Origin: SHLQ01 sp964494395
GTDB taxonomy: Bacteria; Actinomycetota; Acidimicrobiia; Acidimicrobiales; SHLQ01
Reading direction: 5' to 3'
DNA: 5,001 bases
NCBI GenBank assembly: GCA_964494395.1
Contig: CAZBTI010000186.1
Coordinates: forward strand, 1 to 5,001
Position numbers and translations under genes: made by a program. Shown here one piece after another: positions 1 through 5,001 of this stretch (position 1 is its first letter; each line of letters starts with the position of its first letter). The notes beneath the pieces are model-generated. The model had not been told where the DNA came from. It was given only the letters and a program-made list of their open reading frames with translations, and made no database searches.

Positions 1-260
1 TCGTCGGAGAGTTCGACGCCGTCGACGGTGATGATGCCGCGGTCGTGGCGTTCGAGACGGTTGATGCAGCGAATGAGTGTCGACTTGCCCGAACCAGATG
101 GTCCAATGACGACCACCACTTCCTGTTCGCCGACCTTCATGTTGATGTTCTTGAGTGCTTGAAAGTCGCCGTAGAACTTGTCCATGTGGTCCACGTCGAT
201 CATGACGTTGCCGGTGCCGCCAACCTGTGTGGCGTCTGAATTGATGGTGGAATCGCTCAT
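1..260 (-). CDS. aapP: Amino-acid ABC transporter ATP-binding protein, N-terminal part (cut by window edge)
   Basis: This is the start of the ATPase that powers uptake by the AapQM permease pair at the inner face of the membrane. Only the first 86 residues are present; the rest lies left of base 1. Translating the minus strand from the ATG at 260-258 gives an A-loop tyrosine in FYGDF (Tyr30), then a complete Walker A, GPSGSGKST, at residues 53-61. It is followed directly by LIRCINRLERHDRG, the wording typical of GlnQ/AapP/BztD-type polar amino acid ATPases. The Q-loop, signature motif and Walker B are outside the window. The start overlaps the aapM stop as ATGA (257-260), implying translational coupling; a modest GGGAG sits at 271-275, 10 nt upstream. 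Relative to many homologues there is an N-terminal tail of about 19 residues before MIDVDHMDKFYG, so Met20 is an alternative start, but it lacks the overlap. The family is certain; the exact substrate is not. Confidence 0.93.
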   Translation of the reverse strand, partial: MSDSTINSDATQVGGTGNVMIDVDHMDKFYGDFQALKNINMKVGEQEVVVVIGPSGSGKSTLIRCINRLERHDRGIITVDGVELSD

Positions 261-1690
261 CGTGTTCCAACTCCCAGTTTGGCTTCGAGCCTGCGGCTCT
301 CTTTGGAAAGGGTCGAGGCAAAGGCCCAATAGCCAAGTGCCACGAATAGATAGGTGACGCCGAAGAGGCCCTGACCAACAAAGCCGGTCTGTGCGTTGGC
401 GACGTCAGAAACTCGAAGGAACTCGGTGATCCCGATGATCGAGAGCAAGGAGGTGTCCTTGAAGAGTGCAATGAACTGGCCGACCATTGCGGGGATAACC
501 GCACGTAAGGCTTGAGGCAGCACGATCATGCGCTGAACGTTCCATGCCGACATGCCCGATGCTTGGGCAGCCTCGGTTTGGCCTTTGGGTACCGCTTGAA
601 GGCCACCGCGCACGATTTCGGCGATGTAGGCCGAGCTGAACATGGTGATCACCACGATGGCCAAGGTGAGGTCGGCCGGGCGTGAAAAGTCGACCGGAAG
701 GAACAGCGGTAGCAATAGTCCAGATGCGAACAGCAGTGAGATCAGGGGAACGCCACGCACGAACTCGATAAAGATCACCGATGCGGTCTTGAGTACCGGA
801 AGGTCGGAGCGGCGGGCGAGTGCGAGCAGAATGCCAAAGGGCATACCGGCAGAAATTCCGACGATCGCGGTGAACAACGTGATGTGGAGACCGCCCCAGT
901 CTTCCCACCCAAAGCCTTCGAAGCCGATCGAGCGGACGACGAACCAGACGACGATTGCTACAAGTAGGGCTGGTCCGAGCCGACTCGCCATGCCAGCGAG
1001 GCCAGCCGCTACGTTTCGTCGGCCCATTTCGGTTGCTATCCAAGCAAACGTGATGAGGCCAAGAACTATGCCACCGAGGTTCGATGTGCCCGCGATAACG
1101 AGTACGGAGAGGACAACGAGCGTGACGCCGATAAACGGAGCTGAGCGGCGAATAGCGGTGGGAAGCCGCCAACCGAGCTCTCGGCCGACGACGAAGATCA
1201 CGAAGGTAACGGCGAGGCCGATATACGGGAGCGTGGTCCGAGCGAAGCTTACGAAGAAGATCATGATGACCAGCACTGCCCAGAAGCGACGCACCACATT
1301 CGACAATGGTTCTCGCTCGGTCGGTAGCTCCTGGGTGAGAGCGAGTTCGTGAGCGGACCGGGCGATCGCCGATGACGTAAGGCTGGTCGCGAAGACGAAG
1401 ACGTATCCGGAAGCCCAGAGACGCCACAGTTCTTCGCGCGGGAATCGTCCGGCCATGAAGTTCGCGAGGTTGACTCGAATAATCTCGAACTCAGAGGTGA
1501 TGACCCATCGGATGGCGAAGATCGCTAATACGACCGCAAGGCCGCCGACGACGAGGGTGACGAGCGAGTTAAACGGCGACGAGAACAGGTTCTTCTTGAC
1601 CCATTCGCCGGGTGGAAGTTTGTTGCTCGGTGGTGATGAATCCTCTGCGACTTGTGGGAGGCCTGTGACGGTTGAAGCTTGAGCGTTCAT
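257..1690 (-). CDS. aapM: General L-amino acid ABC transporter permease, AapM/BztC type
   Basis: This is an integral membrane subunit, 477 residues, that forms the translocation pore with AapQ. The family-typical N-terminal segment EWVKKNLFSSPFNSLVTL is at about residues 29-46, and FMAGRFPREELWR at 78-90 matches the conserved GRYPREERWR-like stretch of AapM. The permease domain runs from about WGGLHITL (265) to 465. It contains FIEFVRGVPLISLLF (307-321) and a perfect EAA loop (E373-A-A, G379, I389, L391-P392), the contact site for the ATPase, followed by FKDTSLLSIIG (410-420). Between residues 92 and 262 there are several extra hydrophobic segments, so the protein is longer than the rhizobial AapM as I recall it (about 384 residues) and nearer BztC (about 434). 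The start is ATG 1690-1688, with a good GGGAGA at 1697-1702, 6 nt upstream and inside the end of aapQ. Its stop overlaps aapP by 4 nt. The role is confident; the choice between the names aapM and bztC is conventional. Confidence 0.94.
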   Translation of the reverse strand: MNAQASTVTGLPQVAEDSSPPSNKLPPGEWVKKNLFSSPFNSLVTLVVGGLAVVLAIFAIRWVITSEFEIIRVNLANFMAGRFPREELWRLWASGYVFVFATSLTSSAIARSAHELALTQELPTEREPLSNVVRRFWAVLVIMIFFVSFARTTLPYIGLAVTFVIFVVGRELGWRLPTAIRRSAPFIGVTLVVLSVLVIAGTSNLGGIVLGLITFAWIATEMGRRNVAAGLAGMASRLGPALLVAIVVWFVVRSIGFEGFGWEDWGGLHITLFTAIVGISAGMPFGILLALARRSDLPVLKTASVIFIEFVRGVPLISLLFASGLLLPLFLPVDFSRPADLTLAIVVITMFSSAYIAEIVRGGLQAVPKGQTEAAQASGMSAWNVQRMIVLPQALRAVIPAMVGQFIALFKDTSLLSIIGITEFLRVSDVANAQTGFVGQGLFGVTYLFVALGYWAFASTLSKESRRLEAKLGVGTR

Positions 1691-1693
1691 GGT

Positions 1694-2974
1694 TTATCTC
1701 CCGACCAGTTGCAGTCGACGATTGACGACGTTGCCCACGAGCGAGAGCACGAGCGAGATCGTCAGATACAACAGCGCCAGAATCAAGATGAGCTGGGGAG
1801 CTGGCTGGGACTGTCCAAACAGGTTCTGAATCGATGCGGTCAGCTCGGTAAAGCCGATCGGCAATGCAAGCGAGCTGTTCTTTGCGAAGTTCAGCATCTG
1901 GCTGATCAGCGGTGGGAACGCCACGCGGAATGCCTGCGGCAAGATGACGAAGCGGTACCTCTGCACGGTGGAGAGGGCCAGTGCGTTGCCTGCTTCTTCC
2001 TGACCCTTGTGCACTGCGAGGATCGATCCTCGGACGATCTCGGAGATATGGGTCGAGGTATAGATCACCAGGGCGAACGTCAGAGCGGCGTACGGCATCT
2101 GCATGCGGATGCCATCGGTAATCACTCGGCCTCGGTCGTCGATGCTGGGAATCGATGGTGTGATTGGCCCGCCGAGTGCGAAGAAGGCAACGATGACGAC
2201 GCCCAAGAACGTTCCGAGGCCCCACAACGTCCGTCGATGAGGAGCGCCGGTGTTGTTGAACACGCTCGTTCGCCAGATTCCCACGATTATCGCAGCGACG
2301 ATTGCGAAGAGCACGAGCCAGACAAAGAGCTGGAAGTTCCCAGAATCGGTGCGCTTGAGTGACGGGAACGCGAATCGCGCGTTGCTGAAGATGAAGAGGC
2401 TATTGAAAGGGGTCCAGGCTTCTTGAGAGCGCGGGAACTGGAGGAAGACTGCGGCCCACAAGAAGACGATCACGACGAGCGGCGGGATGTTGCGGAAGAA
2501 CTCGACGTACGCCGTTGCGAGCTTGCGGAGGATCCAGTTCTCGGAGAATCGAGAGATACCGATGAGTGTTCCGAGGATCATCGCCATTGGAATGCCGATC
2601 GCAATGATCCGGAGGGTGTTGAGGAAGGCTTGCGTGATTGCTTCAGAGACGGTGTCGCCAGCGGTTAGCGGATTGTCGGCAATGGTGATGTTGCCGGGTT
2701 GATCGAGGAAGTCGAACGAGAGGTCGAGTCCGATCAGATCGGTGCGTGCTCGGAAGTTGGTCCAGAGGAACCAAAGGAGTGCGGTTATGAGTCCGAGTGC
2801 GACGATCTGGGCAGCGATGCCGATCGCCCCGCCATCTCTCCACAGCACGGCGCTGTCATCTCGAGCGGCACGTGTCCTGAAGAGCGTCACGGTGTCGAAC
2901 GCCAGACGTCCAACGACATAGACGACGGTTGCCAAGAGAAAAAGGGCCAACGCCCAAAGTAGGAAAGTGATCAT
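1694..2974 (-). CDS. aapQ: General L-amino acid ABC transporter permease, AapQ/BztB type
   Basis: This is the first membrane permease of the importer, 426 residues from the chosen start. It shows the family block FDFLDQPGNITIADN (87-101) just before FLNTLRI (117-123), then VEFFRNIPPLV (157-167), and a C-terminal block FAKNSSLALPIGFTEL (363-378) characteristic of AapQ. The large loop with two extra helices between about residues 190 and 290 is also normal for this subfamily. The ATPase-contact EAA loop is degenerate: E327-A-G, Ala333 where Gly is usual, Val343, then L345-P346. An extra N-terminal hydrophobic helix (about 3-22) precedes the usual first helix (about 52-71). I chose ATG 2974-2972 because AGGAGG lies at 2979-2984, only 4 nt upstream; a longer frame from GTG 2989 would translate through that site and has no purine-rich site of its own. 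It is followed by aapM after 3 nt, and separated from aapJ by a 282-base region (including Ns) with a stem-loop. Confidence 0.94.
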   Translation of the reverse strand: MITFLLWALALFLLATVVYVVGRLAFDTVTLFRTRAARDDSAVLWRDGGAIGIAAQIVALGLITALLWFLWTNFRARTDLIGLDLSFDFLDQPGNITIADNPLTAGDTVSEAITQAFLNTLRIIAIGIPMAMILGTLIGISRFSENWILRKLATAYVEFFRNIPPLVVIVFLWAAVFLQFPRSQEAWTPFNSLFIFSNARFAFPSLKRTDSGNFQLFVWLVLFAIVAAIIVGIWRTSVFNNTGAPHRRTLWGLGTFLGVVIVAFFALGGPITPSIPSIDDRGRVITDGIRMQMPYAALTFALVIYTSTHISEIVRGSILAVHKGQEEAGNALALSTVQRYRFVILPQAFRVAFPPLISQMLNFAKNSSLALPIGFTELTASIQNLFGQSQPAPQLILILALLYLTISLVLSLVGNVVNRRLQLVGR

Positions 2975-2978
2975 TCTT

Positions 2979-2984
2979 CCTCCT
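2979..2984 (-). promoter_or_regulatory. Ribosome binding site of aapQ that decides the start
   Basis: AGGAGG is a perfect Shine-Dalgarno core on the minus strand, 4 nt before ATG 2974-2972. It lies inside the longer possible reading frame that begins at GTG 2989, which argues for the shorter protein. The spacing is slightly tight. Confidence 0.75.
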
Positions 2985-2985
2985 G

Positions 2986-2999
2986 GCACACTCGTGTGC
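2986..2999 (-). other. Small hairpin abutting the aapQ ribosome binding site
   Basis: GCACA (2986-2990) and TGTGC (2995-2999) are perfect inverted arms around a 4-nt loop (CGAG in the mRNA). The hairpin ends 1 nt before the AGGAGG of aapQ. Such a structure could influence ribosome access or mark an mRNA end after processing, but with a 5-bp stem this is inference. Confidence 0.45.
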
Positions 3000-3021
3000 G
3001 ATTGGTCTCGCTCGAAGGATT

Positions 3022-3093
3022 GTGTGTGAAAGATAGAAGGGACCGAGTCGGCTGTCCAACTCGGTCCCTTCTTAACGCTTCTCTGTCACACAC
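3022..3093 (-). terminator. Two-tier stem-loop between aapJ and aapQ (partial terminator or mRNA stabiliser)
   Basis: The core is a perfect 14-bp stem: 3035-3048 (AGAAGGGACCGAGT) pairs with 3059-3072 around a 10-nt loop, within which GG (3050-3051) can also pair with CC (3056-3057). An outer 8-bp stem, 3022-3029 (GTGTGTGA) with 3086-3093 (TCACACAC), encloses it across an asymmetric internal loop. In the direction of transcription (minus strand) the core stem is followed by ATCTTTC, which is only weakly U-rich, so full termination is unlikely. Lying between a binding-protein gene and its permease genes, such a stem-loop usually protects the upstream message from 3' exonucleases or causes partial termination, giving more binding protein than permease. 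The structure is seen directly; the role is inferred from this common arrangement. Confidence 0.8.
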
Positions 3094-3102
3094 TTATTAC
3101 AT

Positions 3103-3234
3103 GTGTGTTTCGTNNNNNNNNNNNNNNNNNNNNNNNNNNNNNNNNNNNNNNNNNNNNNNNNNNNNNNNNNNNNNNNNNNNNNNNNNNNNNNNNNNNNNNN
3201 NNNNNNNNNNNNNTGTGTTTCGTGTGTGTTTTGT
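3103..3234. repeat. 11-bp tandem repeat interrupted by the assembly gap
   Basis: The unit is GTGTGTTTCGT on the plus strand (ACGAAACACAC in the transcript). A full copy sits at 3103-3113 directly before the Ns. A copy lacking its first base is at 3214-3223 directly after them, and a one-mismatch copy (GTGTGTTTTGT) follows at 3224-3234. A further core match, TGTGTTTC, occurs at 3245-3252, just downstream of the aapJ stop. The number of copies inside the gap is unknown and may be zero. Confidence 0.7.
3114..3213. other. Assembly gap, exactly 100 Ns
   Basis: A run of exactly 100 Ns is the usual placeholder for a scaffold gap of unknown length, so coordinates across it are not physical distances. 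It lies in the non-coding region between aapJ and aapQ, within a short tandem repeat, and neither gene is broken by it. Frames that run across it on either strand are artefacts. Confidence 0.97.
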
Positions 3235-3256
3235 AGTGCCTAGATGTGTTTCCTGC

Positions 3257-4459
3257 TTAGCGGAATGGTGGAACGTACTGGAGTCCACCGTTGGTCCAGA
3301 GATCGTTCGGGCTTCCGTCAAGTGCGAGGCCGATTGGGCCAAGGTTGCGCTCGAAGATCTCCTGGTAGTTACCTACCTGAGAGACGATCTGGAACGCGAA
3401 GTCGGTTGGAAGGCCAAGGCCAACCTCTGCGACTGCTTCGTTGCCTTCATCGTCTTCGATTGGGAGACCGAGGAAGCGACGGATGTTCGAGTCTTCCGAG
3501 TCAGCGAAATCGCCGATGTTGTCGGAAGTGATGCCGAACTCCCACGCCTGAACAGTTGCCATGGTTGCCCAGTTGACAACCTGTGCCCACTCGGTGTCGC
3601 CATCGGCTACTACTGGGCCAAGAGGCTCCTTCGAAATGATGGTCGGAAGGATGGTGAGATCCTCATCGATGCCAGCTGCGAAAGCTGCGAGCTGTGAAGC
3701 ATCCGAGGTCCAAACTTCGCACTGTCCGGCCTGGAAGGCTGGGTTGAGCTCATCGTTGGATTCGAACTCCACTGCGGTGAATGCAATTCCGGCGTCGCCG
3801 AGGAATGCGTTCAGGTTGAGGAGCGTGGTGGTACCGGTGAGGACACAGATCGAAGCGTCTGCCATGTCTTCAACCGATGCGATGCCACTGTCGGCACGAA
3901 CCATGAAGCCTTGGCCGTCGTAGAAGGTGGTGTGCAGGAAGTTTGCCTGCTCAGCGCCGTCACGAGAAGCAGTCCAGGTTGTGTTACGGATCAGGATGTC
4001 GATCTCGCCACTCTGCAGGGTTGGGAAACGCTGTGCTGCAACCAATGGGGTTACGTTCACTGCGGATGCGTCACCGAGTACTGCTGCAGCAACAACTGCG
4101 CAGAAGTCGATGTCGAAGCCACCAAAGGCGCCGTCAGCATCGATGATGCCGAAGCCTGGGAGGGTGTCGTTACCGCCACACTCGAGGGTTCCCGCTGCTT
4201 GGACTGATGCGAGGGTTCCACCCTGGGTTGCGTCGACCTCTTCAGCGTCGTCGCCGTCGTCACCGCCATCGCCGTCGTCACCGCCGTCGTCGCCACCGTC
4301 GCCGTCGTCACCACCATCGTCGCCACCGTCGGTTTCAGCTGAGTCGTCTCCACCGTCACCACCGTCTGCCGAATCGCCTGAGCTACCGCATGCTGCTGCA
4401 ACCAAGGTGATGGTGAGCAACATTGCGAGCAGCCGAAGCAGCTTGCTTGAGTTAGTCAT
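3257..4459 (-). CDS. aapJ: Amino-acid ABC transporter substrate-binding lipoprotein, AapJ/BztA type
   Basis: This is the extracellular receptor of the importer, 400 residues, family 3 solute-binding fold. Residues 1-23 form a lipoprotein signal peptide (Lys6 and Arg9, a hydrophobic core, then LVAAAC with lipidated Cys24). Residues 25-76 are a Gly/Asp/Ser linker with about 24 acidic and no basic residues. The binding domain begins near GGTLASVQAAGTLECG (80-95). Landmarks of AapJ follow: LPGFG (100-104), GGFDIDFC (113-120), RNTTWT (158-163), YDGQGFMV (180-187), LTGTTT (207-212), CEVWTSD (247-253), and the C-terminal LWTNGGLQYVPPFR. Cys94/Cys120 and Cys205/Cys247 are candidate disulfide pairs. 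The family, as I recall it, is usually about 340 residues, and the linker accounts for most of the excess. The start is ATG 4459-4457, supported by GGAGGGAG at 4468-4475 and by the signal peptide; the longer frame from GTG 4489 would put ten polar residues ahead of the signal. Substrates are probably a range of L-amino acids, but exact specificity cannot be read. Confidence 0.95.
   Translation of the reverse strand: MTNSSKLLRLLAMLLTITLVAAACGSSGDSADGGDGGDDSAETDGGDDGGDDGDGGDDGGDDGDGGDDGDDAEEVDATQGGTLASVQAAGTLECGGNDTLPGFGIIDADGAFGGFDIDFCAVVAAAVLGDASAVNVTPLVAAQRFPTLQSGEIDILIRNTTWTASRDGAEQANFLHTTFYDGQGFMVRADSGIASVEDMADASICVLTGTTTLLNLNAFLGDAGIAFTAVEFESNDELNPAFQAGQCEVWTSDASQLAAFAAGIDEDLTILPTIISKEPLGPVVADGDTEWAQVVNWATMATVQAWEFGITSDNIGDFADSEDSNIRRFLGLPIEDDEGNEAVAEVGLGLPTDFAFQIVSQVGNYQEIFERNLGPIGLALDGSPNDLWTNGGLQYVPPFR
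4247..4327 (-). repeat. 30-bp in-frame repeat coding the Gly/Asp linker of AapJ
   Basis: Residues 45-54 (GGDDGGDDGD) recur exactly as 55-64, and a shortened copy (GGDDGDD) follows at 65-71, about 2.7 copies in all. At DNA level the region is rich in GTC and GCC triplets on the plus strand, with synonymous changes between copies. It lies directly after the lipidated cysteine and lifts the binding domain off the membrane. Repeats of this kind can change copy number by slippage without breaking the frame. Confidence 0.85.
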
Positions 4460-4477
4460 TTGGATTTCTCCCTCCGT

Positions 4478-4501
4478 GCTCACTGCCACCGTTGGCAGAG
4501 C
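4478..4501 (-). other. Hairpin in the aapJ leader next to the ribosome binding site
   Basis: CTGCCA (4483-4488) and TGGCAG (4493-4498) form a perfect 6-bp stem with a 4-nt loop. An alternative pairing adds 4478-4481 (GCTC) with 4498-4501 (GAGC), leaving two bulged bases. In the mRNA it ends just before the GGAGGGAG of aapJ. It mirrors the small hairpin before the aapQ site, but a regulatory role is inference. Confidence 0.4.
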
Positions 4502-4535
4502 TCACCCAAGGGATGAACTGGAGCGTCGAAAACAT

Positions 4536-4554
4536 ATCCCGTCGATTATGGGAT
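4536..4554. promoter_or_regulatory. Inverted repeat ATCCC-N9-GGGAT over a -10-like element
   Basis: The arms are 4536-4540 and 4550-4554, five perfect base pairs around nine bases. The minus-strand CATAAT (4550-4545), five of six matches to the -10 consensus, lies between and partly within the arms. This placement would suit an operator blocking a promoter, but short repeats like this arise easily by chance. Confidence 0.25.
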
Positions 4555-4596
4555 CTGCAAGGCGTCCCCGCCCTGAGTCTCAAGATGTGGCTGTCT

Positions 4597-4611
4597 TGTA
4601 ACACTGTTGCA
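4597..4611. promoter_or_regulatory. Imperfect 15-bp palindrome, possible operator
   Basis: TGTAACA-C-TGTTGCA matches in six of seven symmetric pairs around C4604. Odd-centred palindromes of this length are typical of dimeric repressor sites such as those of LacI or GntR proteins. It lies about 140 bp upstream of the aapJ start and 50 bp after the F420-type gene. No regulator gene is in the window, so the assignment is speculative. Confidence 0.3.
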
Positions 4612-4662
4612 GCGGCACTCATCGTTGCCGACCGTGCACGCACAGGGCTGCATCCGGAGTGA

Positions 4663-5001
4663 TTACAGACCGACAGCGGCTTCGTTGTTCGCCCAGTTGG
4701 GCCAGCGCTTCCGACTGGTTGCGGCCAGGCGGTGCATCAAGGCAATCGCTGCCGGATCGTCGTCGCCGGGGCGAGTTTCGATGGTGCCGTCGTCGATCAT
4801 TGCCTTGATGATCGCTCGGCCGAGGTCGGTGCGGACAATGGTGAGGGTCCAGTCGGTGACGTTACCGATTCCGCCGGTCGAAATGTCGGCGTGTTCGGCT
4901 GCGAAGTCAGGGCAGTGCGTGCAACCCGTGCGTGTCCACGCGTGGCATTCCTTCAGGTTGATCTCGTGGTAGTCGCCGTTCTTCATCCAGATCTGGAAGA
5001 C
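4663..5001 (-). CDS. Coenzyme F420 hydrogenase/dehydrogenase beta-subunit family protein, C-terminal part
   Basis: The last 112 residues of a gene that begins right of the window; the frame is open to base 5001, so the Met codon at 4986 is probably internal. The fragment carries a cysteine set C19-x7-C27-x2-C30 (CHAWTRTGCTHC), followed by PDFAAEHADISTGGIG (31-46) and DWTLTIVRTDLGRAII. This pattern matches the C-terminal domain of the FrhB/FdhB family, where cysteines hold an iron-sulfur cluster and the protein passes electrons between F420 and a partner through flavin. Members include F420-reducing hydrogenase beta subunits and relatives acting on chlorophyll precursors, so the reaction here cannot be named. 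It is co-directional with aapJ, 203 bp upstream of it, with no obvious functional link. The family is fairly sure; the substrate is unknown. Confidence 0.8.
   Translation of the reverse strand, partial: VFQIWMKNGDYHEINLKECHAWTRTGCTHCPDFAAEHADISTGGIGNVTDWTLTIVRTDLGRAIIKAMIDDGTIETRPGDDDPAAIALMHRLAATSRKRWPNWANNEAAVGL

Larger units (their letters stand above)
4460..4662 (-). promoter_or_regulatory. Leader and presumed promoter region of the aap operon
   Basis: These 203 non-coding bases separate the F420-type gene from aapJ and are the most likely site of the operon promoter. The clearest element is the aapJ ribosome binding site GGAGGGAG at 4468-4475 (GGGAG is 8 nt from the ATG). A -10-like CATAAT occurs at 4545-4550, but I find no convincing -35 at proper spacing. 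Short inverted repeats at 4478-4501, 4536-4554 and 4597-4611 are listed separately. No strong terminator follows the upstream gene, so read-through from it cannot be excluded. Confidence 0.5.

Noticed and set aside
1679..2362. Plus-strand frame of 227 codons, and a similar one at 642-1352
   Set aside because: Both are antisense shadows of aapQ and aapM, with polar, low-information translations and no family resemblance.
3103..3234. CRISPR array hidden at the gap
   Set aside because: The visible units are 11 bp and directly tandem with no spacers; no cas genes nearby.
2996..3697. Plus-strand open frame running through the N gap
   Set aside because: It is open only because Ns have no stop codons, and its right half is antisense to aapJ, whose protein matches a family strongly.
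4545..4573. Complete -35/-10 promoter using CATAAT
   Set aside because: At a 17-bp spacing the -35 position reads GGGCGG; the nearest TTGAGA is 27 bp away, too far. Only a weak -10 is kept.
3927..4601. Plus-strand frame with a long Ser/Pro low-complexity run
   Set aside because: The Ser/Pro run is just the opposite strand of the Gly/Asp linker of AapJ; no ribosome binding site or recognisable domain.
4621..4662. Rho-independent terminator after the F420-type gene
   Set aside because: Only short arms around GTGCAC are found, with no stable stem and no T-run on the minus strand.
4607..4972. Plus-strand frame at the right end
   Set aside because: It is antisense to the F420-type gene, whose cysteine pattern and family motif are clear on the minus strand.

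Overview
The window holds most of one ABC importer operon for polar or general L-amino acids (the Aap/Bzt type, polar amino acid uptake family). It lies entirely on the minus strand and therefore reads right to left. Moderately high GC, a substrate-binding protein built as a lipoprotein (typical of cells that retain binding proteins on a single membrane) and a neighbouring coenzyme F420-type oxidoreductase fragment together suggest an actinobacterium. A marine Acidimicrobiia-like lineage is my inference, not something the sequence proves. A run of exactly 100 Ns shows that this is a draft scaffold.

Layout in transcription order (right to left): (1) 5001-4663, the C-terminal part of a FrhB/FdhB-type F420 hydrogenase/dehydrogenase beta-subunit family protein, cut by the window edge. 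(2) 4662-4460, a 203-bp leader and promoter region with short palindromes. (3) 4459-3257, aapJ, a lipoprotein binding protein with a long Gly/Asp linker. (4) 3256-2975, an intercistronic region with an 11-bp tandem repeat interrupted by the N gap, a strong two-tier stem-loop, and a small hairpin abutting the aapQ ribosome binding site. (5) 2974-1694, aapQ, first permease. (6) 1690-257, aapM, second permease, 3 nt downstream of aapQ. (7) 260-1, the start of aapP, the ATPase, overlapping aapM by 4 nt and cut by the left edge.

How it works together: the binding protein is tethered outside the membrane by its lipid anchor and passes amino acids to the AapQ-AapM heterodimer, which is energised by AapP. 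Tight spacing of aapQ-aapM-aapP implies translational coupling of the membrane and ATPase parts. The stem-loop after aapJ probably lets the binding protein be made in excess, a common arrangement for ABC importers. No entirely new system is visible. The parts most worth a second look are the aapJ-aapQ intercistronic region with its gap inside a repeat, the acidic linker of the binding protein, and the enlarged N-terminal membrane region of AapM.
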